From Tellurirhabdus bombi (GTDB lineage: Bacteria > Bacteroidota > Bacteroidia > Cytophagales > Spirosomataceae): 64,000 nucleotides of DNA. Under the pieces are notes generated by a model, which saw nothing but the letters and a program-made list of their open reading frames with translations, was not told the DNA's origin and searched no databases. Shown here one piece after another: positions 18,585 through 26,596 of this stretch (positions are counted from its first letter, which is position 1; each line of letters opens with the position of its first letter). Location of the stretch: NCBI RefSeq assembly GCF_021484805.1, contig NZ_CP090557.1, positions 3,298,001 to 3,362,000 on the forward strand, in the 5' to 3' direction. A program made the translations under genes and the position numbers.

Positions 18585-18630
18585 AGTAGGCCAACAGCGC
18601 AAAACCGTTCATTAGTTCGTAATATTCCTG

Positions 18631-18638
18631 TAGTTTTG
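18631..18638 (+). promoter_or_regulatory. Candidate -7 box directly upstream of the nuclease gene
   Basis: TAGTTTTG, a perfect TAnnTTTG element, ends 8 nt before the ATG at 18647, implying a very short leader. Confidence 0.4.
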
Positions 18639-18646
18639 TCCGCATT

Positions 18647-19732
18647 ATGTTCTTCAATTCTTTTTTTCGATCAAATCGCAAATATTCACGCCGGGGATCA
18701 TTCCGGAATGGTTATTCCCGGAATGGGTTACGGCTCCGGGGCAATACGATTATATTGCTGCTGATTTTCTTTATGATTGGTCTTTTTCTGCATTACGGCG
18801 GAAAAACCAAACCCGTCGTGGCTTTCTGGAACGACCTGAAAGGGCTGGTTGGCATTCGAACGTCGCCAGCCGATCGGACCGCAGATAACCCCTACAAGGC
18901 ACCGGAGCCCGATGAAGACGTTGCTACTGCCGACAACTCGGAATCCACGGCTGGCGAGGCTTCGGCCAATAAACGCGCCAAAGGAAAGAAAAGAACAAAG
19001 ACGCCGCCCGGCCCGCGGTTTGCCTTTGAGAAAGAGGTTGATTTCATTCTTCCCGCCTTTAAGTCATCCGATGAGATTATTCGGCACGAAGGCTACACGC
19101 TACGCTTTCAGGAAGCGTATAAACAGGCCGATTGGGTAGCCTATCCTTTGTTGGAAAACGAGCTTTTTGGCGATGCTGATCGGAAAAACGAGCAATTTCG
19201 GCCCGATCCGCTCGTGGCAGGCGGCACCGCTTTGCCGTCTGATTACACGCGTTCGGGGTACGACCGGGGTCACCTGGCCCCCGCAGGCGACTTCAAATTT
19301 TCGCAGCGGCTGATGAGAGAGTCTTTTTTTATGAGCAACATCAGCCCGCAGGTTCCAGAATTCAACCGGGGCATCTGGCAACAACTGGAAGACCAGGTTC
19401 GGACTTGGGCGGTGCGTGATAAAGGGCTTTACGTCGTGACGGGACCCGTCTTGAAGCGCGGTTTACCGACCATTGGTACGAAAAACCAGGTGGCGGTGCC
19501 GGGTCATTTTTATAAGGTAATTCTTTACTGCAACAATCCAGATATCCGTATGATCGCGCTTCTTTTGCCCAACAAAGGTTCGGAAAGTTCATTGAAGCAA
19601 TTTGTGGTCACCGTCGATGAGGTGGAGCGCATGACCGGCATTGATTTCTTCCCCAAAATTCCCGACGATCTGGAAAAAAAGCTGGAAAGTGCCCGGCCAA
19701 GGGAGGTTGTCAGCCAGTGGTTTAGTCTGTAA
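18647..19732 (+). CDS. Membrane-anchored DNA/RNA non-specific endonuclease (NucA type)
   Basis: A 361-residue protein. A basic N-terminus (residues 1-31, rich in Arg) precedes a single TM helix (~34-50), then a charged low-complexity linker (~75-122), then a beta-beta-alpha-metal nuclease domain. The catalytic DRGH motif is at 206-209 with His209, in YDRGHLAPAGDF; the metal Asn240 (FNRGIW) and Glu248 follow in the usual order. It should act outside the cytoplasmic membrane, perhaps in nucleotide scavenging; no immunity gene is adjacent. Confidence 0.93.
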   Translation: MFFNSFFRSNRKYSRRGSFRNGYSRNGLRLRGNTIILLLIFFMIGLFLHYGGKTKPVVAFWNDLKGLVGIRTSPADRTADNPYKAPEPDEDVATADNSESTAGEASANKRAKGKKRTKTPPGPRFAFEKEVDFILPAFKSSDEIIRHEGYTLRFQEAYKQADWVAYPLLENELFGDADRKNEQFRPDPLVAGGTALPSDYTRSGYDRGHLAPAGDFKFSQRLMRESFFMSNISPQVPEFNRGIWQQLEDQVRTWAVRDKGLYVVTGPVLKRGLPTIGTKNQVAVPGHFYKVILYCNNPDIRMIALLLPNKGSESSLKQFVVTVDEVERMTGIDFFPKIPDDLEKKLESARPREVVSQWFSL

Positions 19733-19756
19733 GTATTACCCAAAATAAAACACGAA

Positions 19757-19806
19757 AAGGCTCAGCCTGAAGCGCAAAAAAATCCTTTGTGCCAGGTCTG
19801 AGCCTT
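19757..19806. terminator. Convergent terminator hairpin
   Basis: Arms aaggctcag (19757-19765) and ctgagcctt (19798-19806), with further inner pairing (cctg/cagg), between the nuclease gene and the convergent coiled-coil gene. Confidence 0.65.
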
Positions 19807-19825
19807 GTTGGTTAAATGAACTTAC

Positions 19826-20806
19826 TTAGTTACGTTTAGCCGTTGAGCCGCTGTTTTCCAACTCGTTCAGCCAGTTCTGCGCAAAAGCGCGGGCAGCCAT
19901 CACGGGTTCTTTTCCCAGGCGGTACAGAAATTTCCAATCTCTGCCCTTATTCTTGTAGACCGGATTCACAAATTCTTTCTTGTAACCCATCGGCACTACT
20001 TTGGCCTCAAAATCAACCGTGCTGCTCAGGGCAATAAAGTCGCGGAGACGTTGTTTAACTACGGGCTTCACCTCCGAGTGCGCCTTGAGTTCGGCTAGCT
20101 GCTGCTTGCGTTTTTCGGACTGCTGCCGGGCGTTGGCCAGTTCCTGCTCGTTTTCAGCCATGAGCTGGCTGGCCTGCTGGTTGATGGTGGCGAGATACTG
20201 CTTTTTGAACTGCGCCGGATTGGTTTTGGCCAGGGCAAGTTGTTTTTTCAGGCTATTAATTTCTTGCGCTTTGGCGGTCCGTTCTTCACCCGTCAGGCTG
20301 GCCAGTTCCTGTTCCGTAGCCTGGAGCTGGGCACTAAGCGCCATCGCCAGCATTTCCGGGGAGAGTTGGGCCATCGCCTGATTGGTTGCCGCTACGCTTT
20401 GCTGGAGGCTATTCTGGTAGGTTTTTCTCAATGCTTCTTCCGACTGCCCCTGCGCCCGAAGCCGGTCGTAATCACTCTCGGAATCAACCGGGTATTTTGA
20501 CTTCATCCATTCGCGGTAAGCTTGCTGACATTCGGCAGACTCAACGAACATGCGTACAACCTTGCCCAGTGCCTGAACGGCGGCGGCCCGTGAGCCTTCG
20601 GGGATTTGCCGGGCCATCTGGCGCATGGTACTGGTCGTCCGAAAGTTCCAGTAATCCGTATGCTTTAGGTTAGCTATGATTTGTTCTTTCGTACTGGCAG
20701 GATTCATGCCTAAATCAGCCAGGATGTCGGCGGGGCGGAAGGCTTCGAAAAGTACGCCGCTAACGCCCGCCAAAAGAATAAAAACAAACGTTCTCGTCTT
20801 TTTCAT
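19826..20806 (-). CDS. Hypothetical secreted coiled-coil protein
   Basis: A 326-residue protein not assigned to a family. A signal peptide or anchor (residues ~4-20) is followed by a helical domain with a Trp/Arg-rich segment (WNFRTTSTMRQMARQIP). A long Gln/Ala/Glu-rich coiled coil runs from ~130 to ~235, and a compact C-terminal domain contains VKQRLRDFIALSSTVDF and GRDWKFLYRLGKEP. The ATG at 20806 is 2 nt after the stop of the outer-membrane protein gene, indicating one operon and possible translational coupling. The pair may form a periplasmic assembly with the barrel (inference). Confidence 0.8.
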   Translation of the reverse strand: MKKTRTFVFILLAGVSGVLFEAFRPADILADLGMNPASTKEQIIANLKHTDYWNFRTTSTMRQMARQIPEGSRAAAVQALGKVVRMFVESAECQQAYREWMKSKYPVDSESDYDRLRAQGQSEEALRKTYQNSLQQSVAATNQAMAQLSPEMLAMALSAQLQATEQELASLTGEERTAKAQEINSLKKQLALAKTNPAQFKKQYLATINQQASQLMAENEQELANARQQSEKRKQQLAELKAHSEVKPVVKQRLRDFIALSSTVDFEAKVVPMGYKKEFVNPVYKNKGRDWKFLYRLGKEPVMAARAFAQNWLNELENSGSTAKRN

Positions 20807-20808
20807 GA

Positions 20809-21594
20809 TCAAAACTTTGCGGTGATCCCTAAACGCAGGGCGGCAACCCCATAACCTACTTCGGCGAAAGCACCTAATTTTTCGGAGAACAGATACCGGG
20901 AACCAATGTAACCAGCGAAGAACAGGCCGTTGCCGTAGGAGTTAACGTAGTCATAACCACGGCCGTGGGTGTCTTTGTAGCGGGCTGTCCGGAAGCCGAG
21001 TGAAAGGCCCACGTATGGATCAAATTTGCTATCAACATTCAATAATTCGCCGAGGTGGTAGGAGCCACGAGCACCGAAATACATGAATGTATACCGTCCA
21101 TAATCGTATCCAGAGCTGGCGAAGTCAAAAGAGCCACCGACAGAAATATTATCCTGTATGTCAACTTCAAACGAAGCGCCAATTGGGATGCCGGCATAGA
21201 CGTAAGAGCCAAGACCGAGTCCTGCGTTCAGATACGCGTTGCGTGAACTGCTGGCGCGAGGCGAAGATTGTTTGGCGTAGGCTGTTTTGCCAACCGGCGT
21301 ACTCGTTTTATCGGCTACCGGTTTGGTTTCTGCCGCTGGTGAGGTGGTTTCCGCTGGGGTACTTTCCGCGACGGGCTTGGTTGCGGGAGCAGGCTTGGCG
21401 GCAGTTGCGGGCCTGGTTACTGTTGGTTTAGCAGCGGTCGATTTGGTAGTGAGTTTGCTAGACGCGACGGCGGAACTTTGTGGTTTGGCCTTGGCGGTCG
21501 CTGGCTTGGCAACGGGTTTCTGCTGGGCTTTGGCTGGCATCACGAGCAAGGCAATGATCCAGACGAACAGAGTAACTAAAACGAGCTTTTTCAT
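20809..21594 (-). CDS. Outer-membrane beta-barrel protein with long Ala/Pro/Lys-rich linker
   Basis: A 261-residue protein. A signal peptide ends near PAKAQ (residue ~24), then ~90 residues of low-complexity Ala/Pro/Lys/Thr (KPATAKAKPQ, TAAKPAPATKPV), then an OmpW/OmpX-like small barrel of ~150 residues with Gly/Tyr-rich strands (YLNAGLGLGSYVYAGIPIG, GYIGSRYLFSEKLGAFAEVG) and a terminal Phe. The linker is Lys-rich and probably disordered in the periplasm. It is the first gene of a two-gene operon with the coiled-coil protein. Confidence 0.85.
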   Translation of the reverse strand: MKKLVLVTLFVWIIALLVMPAKAQQKPVAKPATAKAKPQSSAVASSKLTTKSTAAKPTVTRPATAAKPAPATKPVAESTPAETTSPAAETKPVADKTSTPVGKTAYAKQSSPRASSSRNAYLNAGLGLGSYVYAGIPIGASFEVDIQDNISVGGSFDFASSGYDYGRYTFMYFGARGSYHLGELLNVDSKFDPYVGLSLGFRTARYKDTHGRGYDYVNSYGNGLFFAGYIGSRYLFSEKLGAFAEVGYGVAALRLGITAKF

Positions 21595-21642
21595 GGTGTT
21601 TTTCGCCGAAGCGATTCAGTAGATTTGTTGTTGTTTCGTTGA

Positions 21643-21674
21643 CAAACCTAGCACCTTGCGGGTCGCATGACAAT
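21643..21674 (-). promoter_or_regulatory. Candidate promoter of the barrel/coiled-coil operon
   Basis: On the minus strand, ATTG (21671-21674) lies 20 nt before a perfect TAGGTTTG -7 box (21643-21650), 48 nt upstream of the start codon. The spacing fits the Bacteroidota -33/-7 layout. Confidence 0.5.
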
Positions 21675-22051
21675 TAAGTCCTGCATGATTTGCTCATATT
21701 GCTGTGGCAATTGTGGCTAATCCATGCCTGAATTGTAGTTTTAATAGGAAGCAACTCAACAGCAAATGCCTATCAGTGCAGCGAAAAAGCGATTTGCTTC
21801 CGGTATTAACGTTGGATTTAGAGCTAGACCGCAAAAGATAATAGGCGGAAAGAAGGACTTCCTGAGGAGGAGAAGAAAGTCGGTGCCATCGATTAAGCGT
21901 TCATAAGGAGCATGTCGCCTAGAAGCATGATACCGAACAGTAGATTTCGTATACTTATAATCATATTTTATTGTACTTTAGGGTTAAGGCATTGGCAGCT
22001 AGGCAGTTATTTTATAATATTCGAAAGACTTACTCGTAACGATACTGACCT
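21675..22051. other. Intergenic region without a convincing gene
   Basis: About 380 nt lie between the divergent barrel operon promoter and the zinc-ribbon gene. A 46-codon very basic frame runs at 21766-21906, but I see no family, no promoter box and no neighbour link for it. I see no tRNA, repeat or insertion-sequence remnant. The plus-strand promoter for the zinc-ribbon pair presumably lies in the AT-rich part after 21940. Confidence 0.5.
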
Positions 22052-22207
22052 ATGTCCTTAAAATGTCCTGCCTGCCATTTTAGCACAGTGGAGCGGATCC
22101 CGAGACCGTTTCTCTTGAAGCAATTGCTTCCTTTTTTGCCGGTAAGGCGCTTTCAGTGTTGGAGTTGCTCCAGAAAATTCTATCTCTTTAATTCACTCAG
22201 CGAATGA
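22052..22207 (+). CDS. 51-residue zinc-ribbon peptide
   Basis: A small gene starting MSLKCPACHFSTVERI and ending FQCWSCSRKFYLFNSLSE. It has two CxxC knuckles (CPAC at residues 5-8, CWSC at 36-39) separated by 27 residues, the layout of a treble-clef/zinc-ribbon metal site, with a basic/hydrophobic middle (PRPFLLKQLLPFLPVRR). Its TGA overlaps the ATG of the next gene in ATGA, suggesting translational coupling. The paired cysteines and the overlap argue that it is real. Function is unknown. Confidence 0.7.
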   Translation: MSLKCPACHFSTVERIPRPFLLKQLLPFLPVRRFQCWSCSRKFYLFNSLSE

Positions 22208-22455
22208 AAAAACAATTCACAGTTTTCGTTTTTTTGGTAGTCTGGTTCCTGGCTGCTAATTTCTTGATGGAAATTGACTTTTGGAAGCCTTATCTGCACC
22301 GCATCGTCATTGCGCTGGTGTCGATCATAGCAGGCATGAGTGTAAGCGCTACAATAGCGATTTTGACCTTGAGTTTAACGGACCGCGTGTTGGATAAAGT
22401 GCAAACGATAGGGGCGGATGCCAATCCTACCATGGTGCCTCCCATTAAAAACTAG
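22204..22455 (+). CDS. Small two-helix membrane protein coupled to the zinc-ribbon peptide
   Basis: An 83-residue protein with TM helices at ~5-22 (FTVFVFLVVWFLAANF) and ~33-60 (IVIALVSIIAGMSVSATIAIL) and a short polar tail. The start codon overlaps the preceding stop codon (ATGA). I do not recognise a family. The overlap predicts stoichiometric expression with the zinc-ribbon peptide, so the two may form a membrane-associated complex (inference). Confidence 0.7.
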   Translation: MKKQFTVFVFLVVWFLAANFLMEIDFWKPYLHRIVIALVSIIAGMSVSATIAILTLSLTDRVLDKVQTIGADANPTMVPPIKN

Positions 22456-22566
22456 GTAATTCTGATTTACTTAAGGGGTAGAATCGAAGGGCCAAGCTGA
22501 CAGGTTGATACCTGGAAAGCGGGCTTGAAATTAGTTTTGTTGTTTCATACAGGTTTCTGAATCCTG

Positions 22567-23238
22567 TCAAAGGCTTACTAAAACCTCATCTTGGGCGCTT
22601 GTCGTCAACAAGTGCGGTACGTTGTAATGGTCTGTAAATAACACCCGGCTGTGTTGGGCAAGCGCCGGAATATCCGTAAATAACCATTTTCTAGCGGTCT
22701 GGGACAGAATAAACAAACCAAAATCGTCGCCAATGGCGTTGAAGTCTTCTTTGGGCAATGTCTTATCAAATTGTTCCAGGTTATATGCCGTTGTTAACTG
22801 CCGGGATAGGCTGGGTACATCATCGGTTACCAAACCCACTTCACTAATGCCCTGGATGGGGGAGAAAAGAGCGCCCGCATAGGCCGCGTCCCGCCGCTCA
22901 ATCAATTCGACCACATTATCGTTCGGGTCCTGAAAGTAGCAGGCACGCGCCTTCCAGTCGGGGAAATGGGCGATAGGCTCTCCAGGTTGACCTGCATCCA
23001 AGAAGGAAAGCGGCAGCCGGTTAACAAGCTGATCAAGGGTTCCTGGCTGAACATTAAATGCAAAATGGTAGGACGCGACGGGCTGATCAGTCAGGCGGAA
23101 CAGCAGCGAACTCCAGCCAACCTGAAACAAATACGAATCAGCCCGGCGGGCTAGCAGCGGCAGACCAAGCTTGCCCGCGTAAAAGTCCTGCGTGCTGTTC
23201 AGATCATTGGTCAATAATTCGAACTGGATAATTTTCAT
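22567..23238 (-). CDS. VOC/glyoxalase-fold protein
   Basis: A 223-residue protein with two vicinal-oxygen-chelate modules. The first (residues ~1-115) begins MKIIQFELLTNDLNSTQDFY and contains the typical ACYFQDPNDNVVELIER end with a candidate metal Glu. The second (~128-223, ISEVGLVTDDVPSLSRQL) is shorter and ends near HLLTTSAQDEVLVSL. The fold supports dioxygenase, glyoxalase or antibiotic-binding activities; which one cannot be told. Monocistronic. Confidence 0.88.
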   Translation of the reverse strand: MKIIQFELLTNDLNSTQDFYAGKLGLPLLARRADSYLFQVGWSSLLFRLTDQPVASYHFAFNVQPGTLDQLVNRLPLSFLDAGQPGEPIAHFPDWKARACYFQDPNDNVVELIERRDAAYAGALFSPIQGISEVGLVTDDVPSLSRQLTTAYNLEQFDKTLPKEDFNAIGDDFGLFILSQTARKWLFTDIPALAQHSRVLFTDHYNVPHLLTTSAQDEVLVSL

Positions 23239-23351
23239 GGAATGTGGTGTGGATTAGACGACTGATTTTAAGCTACTAAAAATAAATGATGCGTTAAAGC
23301 GGTCGTCAATAAACTGCACAAAGATGGCGAACAAGCCCATGAAAAAGGGTG

Positions 23352-23604
23352 TCATTTGGTGCCGGAAAAGAATCTGAAAACGCCAGAATCTGACCGATAA
23401 ATCAAAACAGCATTGCTATTGAATGATGGAAATATCTTTAGTGGTGTCGAGAAGACCTGTCCATTTTCCAGTTCTAGACTAATTTCTACGGCGAAGTTGG
23501 CATTGGGTGCGGGACAGTTGTAATCATCGCCTGGAAGGCAACCCGGCAGAAGAAAAGAGCCGAAGCCGAGATGAAAAGATGAGGAGCAGGACGCGTTTGA
23601 ACAT
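23352..23604 (-). pseudogene. Possible degraded small lipoprotein gene
   Basis: A frame ending at 23352 encodes a soluble-looking segment (CLPGDDYNCPAPNANFAVEI... SDSGVFRFFSGTK). Its in-frame ATG at 23636 lies inside a hairpin and gives no sensible N-terminus. A second ATG at 23604, in another frame, begins MFKRVLLLIFSSRLRLF, a signal-peptide-like start that stops after 26 codons. One frameshift near 23545 would join the two into a lipoprotein-like product of ~80 residues. It could equally be chance. The rest of the gap 23239-23701 shows only the hairpin listed separately. Confidence 0.35.
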
Positions 23605-23643
23605 AGTAAAATGGGTCTACTCGTAAGCAGACCCATTTTACTA
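23604..23643. terminator. Hairpin downstream of the GATase1-like gene
   Basis: Perfect 15-bp arms (tagtaaaatgggtct at 23604-23618, complement at 23629-23643) with a 10-nt loop, 59 nt past the end of the minus-strand gene. It lacks a T run on either side but contains AT-rich arm ends. Probably a terminator or 3'-end stabiliser. Confidence 0.55.
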
Positions 23644-23701
23644 AAATTGATTGTAGATACGCCCGAAATTAGGCGTTGTTACTTGACCTTTTTACCCGTT
23701 C

Positions 23702-24964
23702 TCAAGTTTTCTGCTTCTTCTTTTTTGCCGCCGGGAACAGGATATTGTTCAAAATGAGCCGGTAGCCCGCTGAGTTTGGGTGCAGGGCGAGATCGGTTGG
23801 CTCTTCATTGATTTCATGGCGATAGTCTTCGGGATCGTGGCCACCGTAGAACGTAAAAAATCCTTTTCCGTAAGGGCTGTGAATATACCGCGCTTCGTTG
23901 GCTGCCTTACTTTCAGCTAAAACGATCACTTCCGGTTTGATCAGATTCTTTTTGAAAGCGGTGGTCTGGCCCATAAACCCCTTAATGATGTTGGCGTGGT
24001 TCTGGGTCAGCATGGTCGGGATAGGGTCCCATTTGGCCGAGAACTGAAACAACGTAAAATAGTCGTTTTGCTCGGTAAGGCCGCGCTCGTCGGGCTGATT
24101 GTCAATGTTGGAAAACTCAACCAGGTAGGGGTTAGTATATACCTGAAAATTACGGAAGGCCATCGTCTGATTAAAATCCAGCTTGCTGTTGGCAGCCGGG
24201 TCTGCCGCGTCGCCGTCATAAATGGATTCGGCAATGTCGGTAGCATGCGACGCCAGGGCAATGTCGTAGGTATCCGTGGCGTTACACATGGCAAACATAT
24301 AACCGCCTCCCAGGCAATACTCCCGAATTTTCTTAGCAACGGATAGCTTTAGTTGCGAGACTTTCGTCAGGCCATGTTTCCGGGCAATCTGCTCGGCTTC
24401 CCGCTTTTGGGCCACGTACCAGGGCATGTCGCGGAATTGGTAAAACTTTCCGAACTGGCCGGTAAAATCTTCGTGGTGCAAGTGCAGCCAGTCGTACTGA
24501 GCCAGCTTGCCCTCCATAATTTCATCGTCATAAACGATATCGTAAGGAATTTCGGCGTAGGTCATCACGAGCGTTACCGCGTCGTCCCAGGGCTGTTTGG
24601 TTTTTGGCGAATAAACGGCAACTTTCGGGACTTTCTGTAATTTTACGGCATCCATGTTCGCGTCGGGGGAAGCAATCTGGGCCAGAATCTGGGACCCTTG
24701 TGCGTCCGAGATTACTTCATAACTGATGCCCCGAATTACCATCTCATTGATAAACTTCTGATTGACAGGCATCATAAAGCTCCCGCCCCGGTAGTTAAGT
24801 AACCAGTCGATTTCGATTTCGAAGTCTTTCAGAACCCAGTAAGCAATCCCGTAGGCCTTAAGGTGATTCTTCTGCGATTCGTCCATGGGAACCAGAATTT
24901 TTGACGCAAAGGCCGGGGCCGTAAGCAGCAAAAAAAGTATAAGTGGTAGCAGCAACCGTTTCAT
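23702..24964 (-). CDS. Secreted GATase1/ThuA-like protein of a Bacteroidota family (often labelled asparagine synthetase B)
   Basis: A 420-residue protein with a signal peptide (to ~residue 20, PAFAS) and a conserved start SKILVPMDESQKNHLKAYG. Later segments look like a class I glutamine-amidotransferase/ThuA-like fold: WLHLHHEDFTGQFG, the turn LGGGYMFAMCNATDT with a Cys at the expected elbow position, and KGFFTFYGGHDPEDYRH. I recall homologues being labelled asparagine synthetase B, but I see no Ntn glutaminase or AsnB synthetase domain, and the protein is exported. The real function is unknown. The C-terminus is Lys-rich. Confidence 0.75.
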   Translation of the reverse strand: MKRLLLPLILFLLLTAPAFASKILVPMDESQKNHLKAYGIAYWVLKDFEIEIDWLLNYRGGSFMMPVNQKFINEMVIRGISYEVISDAQGSQILAQIASPDANMDAVKLQKVPKVAVYSPKTKQPWDDAVTLVMTYAEIPYDIVYDDEIMEGKLAQYDWLHLHHEDFTGQFGKFYQFRDMPWYVAQKREAEQIARKHGLTKVSQLKLSVAKKIREYCLGGGYMFAMCNATDTYDIALASHATDIAESIYDGDAADPAANSKLDFNQTMAFRNFQVYTNPYLVEFSNIDNQPDERGLTEQNDYFTLFQFSAKWDPIPTMLTQNHANIIKGFMGQTTAFKKNLIKPEVIVLAESKAANEARYIHSPYGKGFFTFYGGHDPEDYRHEINEEPTDLALHPNSAGYRLILNNILFPAAKKKKQKT

Positions 24965-25110
24965 CGGTATCTGATTTAAATTTGTACCGTATTAGATTTG
25001 TAATCTTCGTTTCTAACGAATATAAGTTCAATTATATTCAATTGTTTTAGAAAGGAGGAACGAATACCGGGAGTAAGGACTTTGGGGAGGAAAGGTTAAA
25101 GGTATAGAAT

Positions 25111-25141
25111 TTTACCGGAATCCCCTAACCGATTAGTTTTG
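25111..25141 (+). promoter_or_regulatory. Candidate promoter of the MacB-type permease gene
   Basis: TTTA (25111-25114) lies 19 nt before TAGTTTTG (25134-25141), a perfect Bacteroidota -7 box, 44 nt upstream of the ATG. Confidence 0.5.
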
Positions 25142-25185
25142 TCTAGCTTCAATTTGTTTCTTGCCGTCATTAATTCATTGCCGCT

Positions 25186-26430
25186 ATGGATTTACTCGAA
25201 AATATCCGGGAAGGGCTTCGGTCAATTGCCTCGAATCGCCTGCGAACGATTCTGACTTCGGCCATCATCGCCATTGGGATTACCTCACTGGTGGGGATCC
25301 TGACGGCCATTGATGGGCTGCAAAGCTCGGTGGACGATAGCTTTTCCGGGCTGGGAGCTAACACGTTTAGCATCACGCAACCTCGTTTGTACCGCCGCTC
25401 CGGTGGACGAACCGAGAAGCAGTCGCCGCCCATTGATTACCACCAGGCCATGGCCTTTAAGCAGCGGTTCGGGGATGGCTACGGCGCGCTGGTTTCCGTT
25501 TCGGCGGCAGTGACGGGAGCCGGTCAGGTAAAGTACGCCTCTAAAAAAACCAATCCAAACGTTCAGGTGGTGGGCGTAGAAGATAATTATCTGGGCGTCA
25601 AAGCGTATAAATTGCAGTTAGGACGTAATTTCTCGCCCAATGATCTGGAAAACGCGCTGAATGTGGTCATCATCGGGAATGAACTGGTTGGCAAATTATT
25701 CGAGCGAAACGCCAATCCGTTGAACAAGGAAATCTCAGTATTGGGTGGGAAATACAAAGTAATTGGCGTACTAGAGAAAAAAGGCGGTTTTTCGGGAGGT
25801 GGTGACGACCGGCTGGTGTTGCTGCCGCTGGAAAATGCCCGCGCCCTGGCCGCAGGCCGGACCCTGACCTTTGACATTACCGGCTCCGTGCCTAGTCTGG
25901 AAGACCAGGAAACAGCCATGGGCGAGGGGCGGGGCATGATGCGGCAAATTCGCCGTGATCCTTTGGGAAAACCAGATTCCTTTGCCATCGAACGGGCCGA
26001 TGAACTGGCCAAAGACTTTGGCGACATTACAGGCTACCTGCGTATTGGAGGATTTGGCATTGGGTTCATCACACTGCTGGGAGCCTCCATTGCGCTGATG
26101 AACATCATGATGGTATCCGTTACAGAACGAACGCGGGAAATCGGGATTCGTAAGTCGCTGGGAGCCACGCCGCAGCGGATCCGGGAGCAATTCCTGATTG
26201 AAGCCATCGTCATTTGTATTATGGGAGGCATCGGCGGTATTGTGCTGGGCCTGGGCATTGGCAACCTGATTTCATCCATCATCATGCAGGGAAAAGGAGG
26301 GTTTATTGTGCCCTGGTTCTGGATGGCTGTAGGTATTGTTGTTTGCGTTGTAGTGGGGCTGTTTTCGGGAATTTATCCAGCTTTCAAAGCTTCCAAGCTA
26401 GATCCTATAGAAGCCTTACGCTATGAGTAA
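25186..26430 (+). CDS. MacB/FtsX-type ABC transporter permease
   Basis: A 414-residue permease with the MacB_PCD plus FtsX layout. TM1 is at ~18-40 (LRTILTSAIIAIGITSLVGI), a ~230-residue periplasmic core domain follows, then three TM helices near ~285-305, ~340-362 and ~378-400. The coupling segment RTREIGIRKSLGATPQRIREQF before TM3 and the C-terminal YPAFKASKLDPIEALRYE are characteristic. No ATPase gene is adjacent, so it must pair with one encoded elsewhere. Family roles include lipoprotein or peptide export and stress sensing. Confidence 0.93.
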   Translation: MDLLENIREGLRSIASNRLRTILTSAIIAIGITSLVGILTAIDGLQSSVDDSFSGLGANTFSITQPRLYRRSGGRTEKQSPPIDYHQAMAFKQRFGDGYGALVSVSAAVTGAGQVKYASKKTNPNVQVVGVEDNYLGVKAYKLQLGRNFSPNDLENALNVVIIGNELVGKLFERNANPLNKEISVLGGKYKVIGVLEKKGGFSGGGDDRLVLLPLENARALAAGRTLTFDITGSVPSLEDQETAMGEGRGMMRQIRRDPLGKPDSFAIERADELAKDFGDITGYLRIGGFGIGFITLLGASIALMNIMMVSVTERTREIGIRKSLGATPQRIREQFLIEAIVICIMGGIGGIVLGLGIGNLISSIIMQGKGGFIVPWFWMAVGIVVCVVVGLFSGIYPAFKASKLDPIEALRYE

Positions 26431-26510
26431 CGATGGGAGCCAGAAGCAGCGCGCCAAACCAAAAAGGAGACAAAAGAAAAGGTAACTATTTTAGCGCATT
26501 TGCTGATAGG

Positions 26511-26540
26511 GAAAGGTTAAAATTCGTTTTAACCTTTTTT
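26511..26540 (+). terminator. Rho-independent terminator with TTCG loop
   Basis: An 11-bp stem (aaaggttaaaa at 26511-26521, complement 26526-26536) closed by a TTCG loop and followed by a T run, 80 nt after the permease stop. Confidence 0.88.
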
Positions 26541-26596
26541 TATTCTGAACAACAGCTTAATTACTAACATTTTTGCAGGCTTGGAGTTCTTTGCTT

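Noticed and set aside
18647-19732. The NucA-type nuclease as a toxin effector
   Set aside because: It has a TM anchor and no adjacent immunity gene or secretion-tag domain, so a nutritional or housekeeping nuclease fits better.
21766-21906. A 46-codon strongly basic frame
   Set aside because: No promoter box, neighbour coupling or family pattern; length fits chance in an intergenic stretch.
25018-25039. An 8-bp AT-only inverted repeat upstream of the permease gene
   Set aside because: Short and purely A/T apart from its ends, so likely to occur by chance; not associated with a second copy.
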